A stretch of 64,000 nucleotides of DNA from a virus: positions 54,221 through 118,220 of the IMG/VR virus record IMGVR_UViG_3300047322_000252, one strand, 5' to 3'. Position numbers and translations under genes: made by a program. A model generated the notes under the pieces. That model was given only the letters and a program-made list of their open reading frames with translations. It was not told the DNA's origin and made no database searches. Below are positions 16,013 to 23,322 of this stretch, in pieces (the stretch's first letter is position 1; each line of letters begins with the position of its first letter).

Positions 16013-17568
16013 CCGTTGAGCCGAGGCCTTATCAAGCGGAAGCCCTCGCACGCATGGTGGAGCGGGGGAACCAGCTACTCGCCCTCACGATGGGAGCGGG
16101 CAAGACCATCACGGCCCTGGCCGCAGTTGAACTACTGGCAGCGCAAGGCCTTGTCCGCACCGGGTTCGTCCTGTGCCCCAACTCGATCAAGTTTCAATGG
16201 CTGGATGAAATCCGCCGCCGAACAGGAGCGCCGTGCCAGGTCATCGATGGCACACGTGAGCACCGCCTCTTCCAGTACAAACATGCCCGTAGGTACCGCT
16301 ACAACATCAGCAACTACGACACGCTTCGGAACGACCTGGAACTACTGACCAACTGGGTGCCGGTCCCGGACTTCCTGATCGCTGACGAGGCCACCCAGAT
16401 CAAGAGCATGCGGGCGCAGCGCTCGAAGGTGTTGAAGCGTCTGGCCAAAGAGGTGCCGTACCGCTTCGCCCTCACCGGCCAGCCCATCGAGAACCGGCCC
16501 GAGGAACTGTTCTCCATCATGGAGTTTGTTGACAGAACAGTGTTGGGTCCGTTCATCAAGTTCGACCGCACCTTCATCAGCAGGGACCACTTCGGGCGCC
16601 CGGTGCGCTACCGCAACATGGAGACGCTGCGGGACTCGATGGCTCCGGTGATGTACCGCAAGAGCCGCAAGGACATCGAGGACTTCCTGCCCACCATCAT
16701 CCCGATGGAGATGCCGATCGAGCTATCCCCTGCGGTGCGGGCGGTCTACGACTTCATGGCACACGACTGCCTGGCTGCCATAGAACATGCCATAGAGGCT
16801 GGTGGGATGGGTAGCTTCGACGTGGCCAGCATCTACGGCCGCTCCGACCACGAGAACGCCAAGGGCAAGGCGATGGGCGAGATCATGGCCCGGCTCACCT
16901 GCATGCGCATGCTCTGCGACCACCCGGCCCTGCTGCTCCAGTCGGCCCAGGAGTATGACGACCCGGAGTCCGGTCGGGGATCGAAGTATGCAGCGTGGTT
17001 GGCTCACGAGGGCTTCCTGGACGAGCTAGCTGACGACGGCCACCAGAAGATGCTCGCCGCCTGCGACCTGATCGAGGAGATCGTGGGGGAGTCGGACACC
17101 AACAAGGTGGTCCTCTTCGCCTTCTTCAAGCCCATGCTGCGCATGATTCGGGCTGTCCTGGGCAAGCGGAAGATCGCCACCGTCATGCTCACCGGGGACC
17201 TGAACGCCCAGCAGCGGCGCCAGTCGTTGGACATGTTCCAGGGGCCGTGCCAGGTCCTGCTCTCCTCGGACGCCGGGCAGTACGGCATCGACCTGCCCCA
17301 CTGCAACTACCTGATCAGCTACGACCTGCCGTGGTCAGCCGGGGCCTTCGCCCAGCGGGTGGCCCGCATCGACCGCACTTCCAGCCTGTTCCCTCACGTC
17401 ACCGTTGTCACCATGATGTGTAGGGGCACGGTGGAGCAGCGCCAGTTCGACATGTTGACTCAGAAGCGCACCGTGGCCGAGACGTGGATCGATGGCATGC
17501 ACATCGACGGCAAGGGCGGATTGACATTGACACTCGACACCTTGCGGGGGTTCCTCCAGGCTGCCTAG
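15982..17568 (+). CDS. SNF2-type superfamily 2 helicase
   Basis: 528 residues, starting inside the primase 3' end. Walker A is TMGAGKT (about 36-42) after a Q-like 'RPYQAEALARM'. Motif II is DEAT ('FLIADEATQIKS', near residue 133), motif III 'ALTGQPIENRPEELFSIM', and the second domain has 'VLLSSDAGQYGIDLPHCNYLI', 'SAGAFAQRVARIDRTSSLFPHVTVVTM' as motifs V and VI. These are SNF2/RapA-like signatures. Likely roles are fork remodelling, recombination or transcription-linked translocation. Motif B-like sequence (17519-17531, one mismatch) lies near the 3' end. Confidence 0.85.
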   Translation: MEADTASWPLTVEPRPYQAEALARMVERGNQLLALTMGAGKTITALAAVELLAAQGLVRTGFVLCPNSIKFQWLDEIRRRTGAPCQVIDGTREHRLFQYKHARRYRYNISNYDTLRNDLELLTNWVPVPDFLIADEATQIKSMRAQRSKVLKRLAKEVPYRFALTGQPIENRPEELFSIMEFVDRTVLGPFIKFDRTFISRDHFGRPVRYRNMETLRDSMAPVMYRKSRKDIEDFLPTIIPMEMPIELSPAVRAVYDFMAHDCLAAIEHAIEAGGMGSFDVASIYGRSDHENAKGKAMGEIMARLTCMRMLCDHPALLLQSAQEYDDPESGRGSKYAAWLAHEGFLDELADDGHQKMLAACDLIEEIVGESDTNKVVLFAFFKPMLRMIRAVLGKRKIATVMLTGDLNAQQRRQSLDMFQGPCQVLLSSDAGQYGIDLPHCNYLISYDLPWSAGAFAQRVARIDRTSSLFPHVTVVTMMCRGTVEQRQFDMLTQKRTVAETWIDGMHIDGKGGLTLTLDTLRGFLQAA

Positions 17569-17577
17569 CCACAGGAG

Positions 17578-17583
17578 TACAGT
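17578..17583 (+). promoter_or_regulatory. Candidate -10 box TACAGT
   Basis: TACAGT 39 nt before the ATG at 17623; the leader would contain the ribosome site AAAGGGGA. No convincing -35. Confidence 0.3.
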
Positions 17584-17622
17584 GCGCCCCGGACGTCCTG
17601 ATGGACCACGAAAGGGGACCCA

Positions 17623-17967
17623 ATGTCCGATGTTGACACCACAGACGAAGTCGCCATCCAAGGCGAAGAGGAGCAGAAGGTCACGGACCGGGTTGCTGAG
17701 GCCGTTGCCGAGGTCAACCCTCCCGGTTCGGCCATCTACCCGGAGAACGACGCCGTACGGGGGGCGATGTCGGGCATGCCTGCGGGCAACACCGATGAGC
17801 TTCCGCCTGGCGCCGACTCGGTCCGGGAGGCCATGAAGGCGTCGCTGACCCCCGAAGAGGTCGAGGAAGGGGACGCCCAAGGAGTGGAGTTCCCGCCCGA
17901 GGTTTCTCGACAGGCGTCCAGCAAGCGCATCGGGAAGGGCAGCGGCGGCACCGACGACGTCGGTTGA
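17623..17967 (+). CDS. Small acidic hypothetical protein
   Basis: 114 residues, preceded by AAAGGGG. Strongly acidic N-terminal half, no hydrophobic segment, likely disordered. It repeats 'N-D-A-V-R-G-A-M-S' (residues ~45) and 'D-S-V-R-E-A-M-K' (~68), a short internal duplication. Ser/Lys-rich C-terminus. Its function is not recognised. It is the last gene of the rightward replication block and is followed by a strong convergent terminator. Confidence 0.55.
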   Translation: MSDVDTTDEVAIQGEEEQKVTDRVAEAVAEVNPPGSAIYPENDAVRGAMSGMPAGNTDELPPGADSVREAMKASLTPEEVEEGDAQGVEFPPEVSRQASSKRIGKGSGGTDDVG

Positions 17968-17981
17968 CGGCGGGCAAGACA

Positions 17982-18013
17982 AAGGGCCGGGGTGGTCGAG
18001 CACCCCGGCCCTT
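17982..18013. terminator. Bidirectional terminator
   Basis: Perfect 13-bp stem AAGGGCCGGGGTG / CACCCCGGCCCTT, 6-nt loop, between the convergent genes ending at 17967 (+) and 18045 (-). Confidence 0.85.
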
Positions 18014-18044
18014 CGCCGTGTCCTAGCCTTACCCCCAAGTCGGG

Positions 18045-21000
18045 CTAGGAGGTTTCACACGCCTGGCCGTCGCCGTCGTGGTCGAGGCCACCCGGGTTGG
18101 GAATGGCGGGGCTGCGGTAGTAGTCCCACCACGCCTGGGCGGCGTTGTGGTTCTGCACGCTGCCGAGGGCACCAGGGAAGTCGGCGCACTTGGCCACGGT
18201 GTTCGGGTCAGGACCAGACGGGGGTGTTGTGACAGCGTCACCGAACCACCCACTCAGGTCCACGATCAGGTCGGTGGCGGCGAAGCTCTTGAAGCACACC
18301 TGACCCGTCTCCGGAACCTTGACCACCGTCATGTTGGCGGCGCTCACCTGGTGGGCCGTGTAGTTGACCGATGACGTCTTGGTGGTCGTCCCGCAGGGGT
18401 ACACCTGGACGTAGCCATTGGCCGAGGGGTCAGCCACCGTGATGTTGAGCACCGCCGCTGCGATGCCCCGGGGCAGGCCCAGGTCCACGGCAAGCTCCTG
18501 GCCGGGAGCCAGGCGGCTGAACCCCGGTGTGCTGCGGGTGTCGAACAGCCGGGACGGAGCCACGGCGGTGAGGGTGGTGCCATCAGCACCCACGAACCAG
18601 CCCGCCAGGTCTGCGATCACCTGCGTGTTGGCGAAGCTCCGGAAGCAGAGCGTGCCTCCCGGTGCCTCCACGGCGGCGAAGTTGGCGATGGTCTGGCCCG
18701 CTGCGTAGTTCACGTTGGACGTGTTGGCCTCGGCGTCGCAGGGGTAGGCCCTGAGGTAGCCATCAGCCTGGGGCTGGTCCACCGTGAGGTTCAGCATCAT
18801 GGCCTCGGCCGTAGCCGGTGCCTCAGCGAGGTTGAACACCACCTGGTGTCCTGCCTGGAAGGCGTTGGGTCGGGAGTCGAGTACCCGGGTCGGGTCCACC
18901 GGCTGGTAGCCCAGCGCTCCGTCCCTATCGAAGTAGCCCGACAGGTCGATCACCACGTCGGTGGTCTGTTGTGACAAGAAGCAGACCCACCCGTCAGCGG
19001 GGATCGTGACAATCGCCACGTTGCTCACCGTCTGCCCGGTGCTGTAGTTCACCGTGCTGTTCTCCGGGACCGTGCCGCAGGGGTACACCCGCAGGAAGCC
19101 GGTGTCCTGAGGCTGCGTCACCGTGACCGTGAGCATGGCGGCGCTGTGCCCGCCGAGGTTGATGGCGTTCTGCTCACCGGCCTGCACCGGCTGGGCGTCC
19201 GTCCTGGTGTCCACCAGGCGCTCAGCGGGCTGCTGAGTGAACCGGAGGCCCTGGATCTGCGGCGGGGTCACCGGAGGCGCCACAGGAGGCACCACAGGGG
19301 GCGCCACCGGGGGCACCGTCTGGTCCAGGAGGTAGGTCACCGACTGCTGGACGACAGCGCCTCGGGAGTCGGTGGCCTTGACCACGATCTCCAGGTAGTA
19401 GTCCGGCGTGTCGTCCCCATGGCTGGGGAAGACGAAGTCCGGGCTGTCCTGGAAGGCGCCGGGATGCACGTGGCACTCGCCAGGTGAGGGGCAGTGGTGG
19501 ATCACCGGCTGGTACTGGACGCTGACGGCGTCGCCATCGGGGTCCCGCACTGTTGCGTCAACATGGAGGGCGTCACCGACGTGGAAGAGGCCCTGGGGCG
19601 GGACCACGTTCAGGACGGGGGCGTTGTTGCCCACGTTCACGGTCACCGTGGCCGAGGCCGTGGCGCCCAGGTCGTCGCTGACCGTCAGGATGGCCCGGTA
19701 GGAGCCGGGCGACGTGTAGGTGTGGCTCACCGTGGCCGGGGGCTGGTTGAGCGCCGACAGGGGCAGTGAGCCGTCCCCGAAGTCCATGGTCCACGTGCGG
19801 ATGGTGCCGTCCGTGTCGCCAGCGGAGGGAGAGAAGGTCACGCCCAACGGGGACAGGCCGATCAGCGGTGTGCCGACCAGGCGAGCGGTGGGTACGGCGT
19901 TGTCGCCACCCAGGTAGTGGATGCGGGTGATGTGACCGGCCCCGGTGCCAGGCGCACCGATGTCGGACACCATGACGTCGCCGCCCAGGCCCGCTTGGAT
20001 GCTGGTGATGGACCCCCACTGGCCGAGCGCACCGAAGGGGTGCTGGTGGTCGCCCACGAACAGATCGCCTCGGGCGTAGTCACCGAACCAGTAGCCCTGC
20101 TGGGCAGCCGGGTAGTTGCTTGTTACGACAACACCACCGACTGCGGCCGACTGAGCGGCCCGACCCACTTCAACGTGGGGCCAGGTCAGCAGAGGATCGG
20201 TGAAGGTGGCGTTGCACTCGGGGCTGTTGTCCAGCGTGGTGACCGTGGTGCCTTCCAGGCAGGGCCAGCCCAGGTTGTTGCCCTTGTTCACCACGTCCTG
20301 CTCTTCGGTGGTGTTCCAGCCCACGTCCCCGACCCGCAGGGTCGAGCCGTCGAGGGAGAAGCGGAAGGGGTTGCGGAGGCCGTAGGCCCACACCCGCTGC
20401 GCCCAATACTCGTCCCGGATGGGGTAGTCGTTCTGGCCGTTGATCTTGGCGGCGATGAAGGGGTTGTCAGCGACGGGCGTGCCGTCCTGGTTGATGTGGA
20501 AGATCTTGCCCCGAGGCGAGAACACGTCCTGGGCCGACAGGGACGACGGGTCCATGGCGCCGCAGTAGGACGAGCCGTCACCGTTGCCGACGTACAGGGT
20601 GCCATCCGGTGCTGTGATAACAGTGCCCACGGTGTGGCTGTCGGTGCAGACGGCCCCGTTGGTGGGCGACCACGACGGCAGGTTGTCCATGAGCACGACC
20701 TCGCTGGTGAAGTCGATGCCGGTGGGAGCGGTGGCCGGACCCAGGAGGGTCATCCGGCTCAACCGACCAGTCGGTAGGCCACCATCGGGGATGCAGGCCT
20801 GGTCATCGGAGGCCAGGGTGGTGGACTGGCAGTAGTCCCACAGCATGTTCACGTGCTTGGTGGTGGCGTAGTCACCGGCCAGGGAGATGCCGAGCAGGCC
20901 TCGGTCGCCCTGGTAGTAGGCGGGCATGTTGCCGATGATGGTGGCGGTGGCGTCCGAGGCGTCCATGCCGTCGCCTGTTACGTCAACACGTGTCACCCGC

Positions 21001-21203
21001 CCCGACTTGCCGGTGGCCAGCATGGTCTGAGTGCCGGGTATGACCACGAAGTTGGTCAGGTCATACTCGAACATTCCAGCGTCATACTGGACGAGCTTGA
21101 AGCCGGTGGGTACGGACGGGGCCGCACTCGCAGGGGAGGGCGCTAGAGGTATTGCCGCCAACCCCATTGCGAGCAGGGCGAGTGTGATGACTCTCCTGAT
21201 CAT
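18045..21203 (-). CDS. Secreted sugar dehydrogenase-like (GSDH) / PKD / triple-repeat / Excalibur protein
   Basis: 1052 residues. An N-terminal signal peptide (MIRRVITLALLAMGLAAIPLAPSP, cut at ~residue 27, AxA) is followed by a glucose/sorbosone dehydrogenase-like six-blade propeller (~35-430; 'GDRGLLGISLAGDY', 'AYGLRNPFRFSLDG', 'VGDVGWNTTEEQDVV'), a PKD domain (~445-530; 'WTMDFGDGS', 'HTYTSPGSYRAILTVSDD'), a Pro/Val linker, and three ~115-residue repeats ('LVDTR', 'VNY..GQ', 'VC..S', 'DLSGYF/GWF'). The C-terminus is an Excalibur calcium-binding motif, DHDGDGQACE. The enzyme family oxidises aldoses with PQQ outside the cell. This is bacterial-type cargo, flanked by terminators and on the opposite strand. 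Motif A-like sites occur at 18226 and 18968, with weaker ones at 19552, 20122, 20611 and 20977. Confidence 0.8.
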   Translation of the reverse strand: MIRRVITLALLAMGLAAIPLAPSPASAAPSVPTGFKLVQYDAGMFEYDLTNFVVIPGTQTMLATGKSGRVTRVDVTGDGMDASDATATIIGNMPAYYQGDRGLLGISLAGDYATTKHVNMLWDYCQSTTLASDDQACIPDGGLPTGRLSRMTLLGPATAPTGIDFTSEVVLMDNLPSWSPTNGAVCTDSHTVGTVITAPDGTLYVGNGDGSSYCGAMDPSSLSAQDVFSPRGKIFHINQDGTPVADNPFIAAKINGQNDYPIRDEYWAQRVWAYGLRNPFRFSLDGSTLRVGDVGWNTTEEQDVVNKGNNLGWPCLEGTTVTTLDNSPECNATFTDPLLTWPHVEVGRAAQSAAVGGVVVTSNYPAAQQGYWFGDYARGDLFVGDHQHPFGALGQWGSITSIQAGLGGDVMVSDIGAPGTGAGHITRIHYLGGDNAVPTARLVGTPLIGLSPLGVTFSPSAGDTDGTIRTWTMDFGDGSLPLSALNQPPATVSHTYTSPGSYRAILTVSDDLGATASATVTVNVGNNAPVLNVVPPQGLFHVGDALHVDATVRDPDGDAVSVQYQPVIHHCPSPGECHVHPGAFQDSPDFVFPSHGDDTPDYYLEIVVKATDSRGAVVQQSVTYLLDQTVPPVAPPVVPPVAPPVTPPQIQGLRFTQQPAERLVDTRTDAQPVQAGEQNAINLGGHSAAMLTVTVTQPQDTGFLRVYPCGTVPENSTVNYSTGQTVSNVAIVTIPADGWVCFLSQQTTDVVIDLSGYFDRDGALGYQPVDPTRVLDSRPNAFQAGHQVVFNLAEAPATAEAMMLNLTVDQPQADGYLRAYPCDAEANTSNVNYAAGQTIANFAAVEAPGGTLCFRSFANTQVIADLAGWFVGADGTTLTAVAPSRLFDTRSTPGFSRLAPGQELAVDLGLPRGIAAAVLNITVADPSANGYVQVYPCGTTTKTSSVNYTAHQVSAANMTVVKVPETGQVCFKSFAATDLIVDLSGWFGDAVTTPPSGPDPNTVAKCADFPGALGSVQNHNAAQAWWDYYRSPAIPNPGGLDHDGDGQACETS

Positions 21204-21278
21204 TCTACTGTTCTACCTGGTCTTCTACCCGCTTGAACATGGGCTGAACGACCTACTGTGCGTGGATCGGTTCCTGGG

Positions 21279-21291
21279 TACACTGTCAAGC
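21279..21291 (+). promoter_or_regulatory. Candidate leaderless promoter (TACACT)
   Basis: TACACT at 21279-21284, 7 nt before the ATG at 21292; no -35 or ribosome site. Confidence 0.55.
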
Positions 21292-21774
21292 ATGCCTGGG
21301 AAAGCAGCACCGACCCCTGAACCTGATCGGCCGAAGCGCCGCCGTGTGGTGAAGCGCACGCCGATCGACATCCGCACCGCTACCCGTCAGTGGTTGCTCG
21401 CCAGCGATGCCGTCGAGCGGTTCTCCAAGGACGTGTCCACCCATCGGGGGATGCTCATGGAAGCCCTCGTGGACCAGGGGACGGTGGACGACAAGGGCAG
21501 CTTCTGGGTTCGTTTCCCCGACGATCCGGTCGAAGGCCGGGTCAAGGGTATGAAGCGTGAGCGCCGGGTGAGCCGGGTCCTCAACCAGGAAGCGGCCGAG
21601 GAGTACCTGCGGGAGAAGGGCCTGTACAAGGCCTGCACCGAGACGGTCGTCATGCTCTCGGAGGAGAAGATCCTCGACAAGAACTTCAAGGGCGAGATCT
21701 CCGACGCCGACCTGGACAAGCTCTACGACGTCAAGGAGACGTGGGCGCTGATCGCTGACCGGGTGAAGCTGTGA
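21292..21774 (+). CDS. Hypothetical protein, first gene of recombination/replication block
   Basis: 160 residues. The longer open frame upstream is noncoding by composition; the ATG at 21292 with a TANNNT box 7 nt upstream is the best start. The N-terminus is Pro/Lys/Arg-rich (PKRRRVVKRTPID), followed by helices ('ATRQWLLASDAVERFSKDVSTHRGMLMEALVDQG', cut). 'GSFWVRFPDDPVEGRVKGMKRERR' suggests a beta wing. Could bind nucleic acid; not recognised. Confidence 0.55.
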   Translation: MPGKAAPTPEPDRPKRRRVVKRTPIDIRTATRQWLLASDAVERFSKDVSTHRGMLMEALVDQGTVDDKGSFWVRFPDDPVEGRVKGMKRERRVSRVLNQEAAEEYLREKGLYKACTETVVMLSEEKILDKNFKGEISDADLDKLYDVKETWALIADRVKL

Positions 21775-21950
21775 AGGGTGAGACGTGCTGCGCCTGCGGG
21801 CGCTACGACCCACCTGGTGGAGTGCGACTGACCGATGGGTCGTTCGAGGGTCCAGGTGAGTTCGACTTCAAGCAGGACTGGATCTGCAAGCGGGCCGTCG
21901 CCTGCGCCGAAGAGATCGCTCGACAGCTACGGACGGGTGAACGGCGCTGA
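21771..21950 (+). CDS. Small Cys-rich protein, putative zinc binding
   Basis: 59 residues from a GTG that overlaps the previous stop (GTGA). It begins VKGETCCACGRYDPP and has four more conserved-looking positions including WICKRAVACAEE. C-C-x-C plus C...C spacing fits a small zinc-binding or Fe-S fold. It ends just before the MerR-like gene. The tight coupling supports that it is real. Confidence 0.55.
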   Translation: MKGETCCACGRYDPPGGVRLTDGSFEGPGEFDFKQDWICKRAVACAEEIARQLRTGERR

Positions 21951-21964
21951 GCGACATCGATGGG

Positions 21965-22390
21965 ATGTTCGATGATCTGAGGGACTACCCCGGCAAGCGC
22001 AAGCCTGCGCTCCGGGACCAGCCTCGGCCCGAGCGCAAGATGCCAGACGCCTGGGACGCCAAGCCCAGGCACTACTTTGTGAATGGTGTGAAGACTGAGT
22101 TCTTCACCGTGGGGCAGGTGGCCCTCGCCCTCAACCGCACGTCGAGAACCATCCGGTGGTGGGAGGGCAAGCAGGTCATCCCACCGGCCACGTTCCGGGC
22201 TGCTGCGCCCAAGCGCAGCAAGGTCAAAGAGGCTGGTGACAGGCTGTGGAGCCGTGCTCAGGTGGAGGTTATGATTCGGGTTGCGCAGGAGGAGGGGGTG
22301 CTGGACGGTAAGGCGCCTTCTCCGCTCTTCACCAGGAAACTGGTGACGGCGTTCCTCGCACTACAGCAACACACCAAACGCAACTCGTAA
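21965..22390 (+). CDS. MerR/excisionase-like DNA-binding protein
   Basis: 141 residues from the first ATG in frame; there is no good ribosome site and a CTG 18 nt upstream is the only alternative. Residues ~45-75, 'FTVGQVALALNRTSRTIRWWEGKQVIPP', match the MerR-type winged helix: 'TVGEVA..L..S..TIR.WE..GLI.P'. The C-terminus has a helix 'QVEVMIRVAQEEGVL' and lacks a metal-sensing Cys loop, so it is nearer to phage regulators or recombination directionality factors. No integrase is visible in the window. Confidence 0.65.
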   Translation: MFDDLRDYPGKRKPALRDQPRPERKMPDAWDAKPRHYFVNGVKTEFFTVGQVALALNRTSRTIRWWEGKQVIPPATFRAAAPKRSKVKEAGDRLWSRAQVEVMIRVAQEEGVLDGKAPSPLFTRKLVTAFLALQQHTKRNS

Positions 22391-22410
22391 CACCACCAAA
22401 GGAACACCTC

Positions 22411-23172
22411 ATGGCAACGAAGCGGATCATCAGGCGTCAGCCTGCTCCCGCCGCTGCCCCTCCCATCGTGGAGGAAGCGGAGGAGTATGACGCATCGGCA
22501 ATGACCAATGGGGGCGGGTTCTCAGGTCCAGACGAAGACGAAGGCGAGGACATCCGTGGCGGATGGGGCGCCTCGCAGGAAGTCATCGACAGCACGTCGA
22601 GCTACGCACAGACGTTCAAGCCAGGCAAGGACACACAGATCATCCGGTTCCTGGAGGGCAAGCCGTATGCCGCCTTCCGGCGACACTGGATCGACCGGGT
22701 AGGCATCGGCAAGCGGGCCTACACGTGCTACAAGAGCGTGGGCAAGGACTGCCCGCTCTGCATGATCGGGGACAAGCCGGGCGCCGTGACGGCGTTCAAC
22801 GTGGCGCTCTGCCAGGACGACGGCGAGGCCCTGATCAAGTCGTGGGAGACGGGTGTGAAGATCACCCAGCAGTTGAAGACGTACGCCAACGACCCGAAGA
22901 TCGGGCCACTCGATCGGCCAGGCCTCTACTTCGCTGTGTCGAAGAGCGAGGCGACCCAGCGTCAGCAGGTGACCACCATGGTCAACCCCGTCCGTGAGCG
23001 GGACCTCCTGGAGGATTGGGCCACCCCACCGTTGACCCAGGCCAAGATCGACAAGCTCATCATGTACACGGCTGAGATCGTGGACATCTCACCCAAGGCC
23101 ACGATGGACGAGGTAGCGGCTGAGTTCGCAGGCGACACCCCGCCCGAGGAAGGACGTAGCTGGGGAGGTTGA
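22411..23172 (+). CDS. Putative single-stranded DNA-binding protein
   Basis: 253 residues, preceded by AAAGGAACACCTC. A disordered acidic N-terminus (residues 1-50) leads to 'FKPGKDTQIIRFLEGKPYAAFRRHWID', then a CYKS...CPLC zinc-like site (~residues 105-120) and OB-like strands. This layout, zinc knuckle after an opening 'IIRFL' strand and a charged end, resembles phage gp32-like ssDNA-binding proteins. Its position directly before the DNA polymerase supports that. The gene's stop codon overlaps the -35 box of the promoter at 23169. Confidence 0.55.
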   Translation: MATKRIIRRQPAPAAAPPIVEEAEEYDASAMTNGGGFSGPDEDEGEDIRGGWGASQEVIDSTSSYAQTFKPGKDTQIIRFLEGKPYAAFRRHWIDRVGIGKRAYTCYKSVGKDCPLCMIGDKPGAVTAFNVALCQDDGEALIKSWETGVKITQQLKTYANDPKIGPLDRPGLYFAVSKSEATQRQQVTTMVNPVRERDLLEDWATPPLTQAKIDKLIMYTAEIVDISPKATMDEVAAEFAGDTPPEEGRSWGG

Positions 23173-23197
23173 CAGGGTTCGGAACCTGTGCTTTACT
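23169..23197 (+). promoter_or_regulatory. Sigma70-type promoter with palindrome in spacer
   Basis: TTGACA (23169-23174), a 17-bp spacer and TTTACT (23192-23197). The spacer holds GGTTCGGAACC, a perfect palindrome that could be an operator; related TTCSGAA(A)CCTGT elements occur at 12340 and 60169. This is one of the few places with both boxes. Confidence 0.6.
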
Positions 23198-23322
23198 CTC
23201 CTGGCTCCGGATTGCCCGCTCTTTCCAGAGCACTCCACCTCAGGACCCCCGGCCTTCCTTCCCTCCCAGGAAGTGGCCGGGGGTCCTCGGCGTGTGAGGG
23301 GCCGGGAGCTACAGTCCCGTCA
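23198..23322 (+). ncRNA. Leader RNA or short noncoding RNA ending in a terminator-like hairpin
   Basis: From the promoter at 23169 transcription would begin near 23204 and meet a 13-bp hairpin at 23242-23287 before the polymerase start at 23323. This gives either a ~85-nt stable RNA or an attenuated leader of the polymerase gene. No ORF fits the space. Confidence 0.45.
23242..23287 (+). terminator. Terminator/attenuator hairpin before DNA polymerase gene
   Basis: Perfect 13-bp stem AGGACCCCCGGCC / GGCCGGGGGTCCT; the 20-nt loop contains a further TTCC/GGAA pair. Confidence 0.75.

Noticed and set aside
21965-22390. Excisionase implying an integrase and attachment site
   Set aside because: The MerR-like fold is common to other regulators; no integrase, att-like duplication or lysogeny cassette is visible in the window.
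23188-23322. N-terminal extension of the DNA polymerase
   Set aside because: It would translate the promoter region and terminator hairpin; the first good start is ATG 23323.
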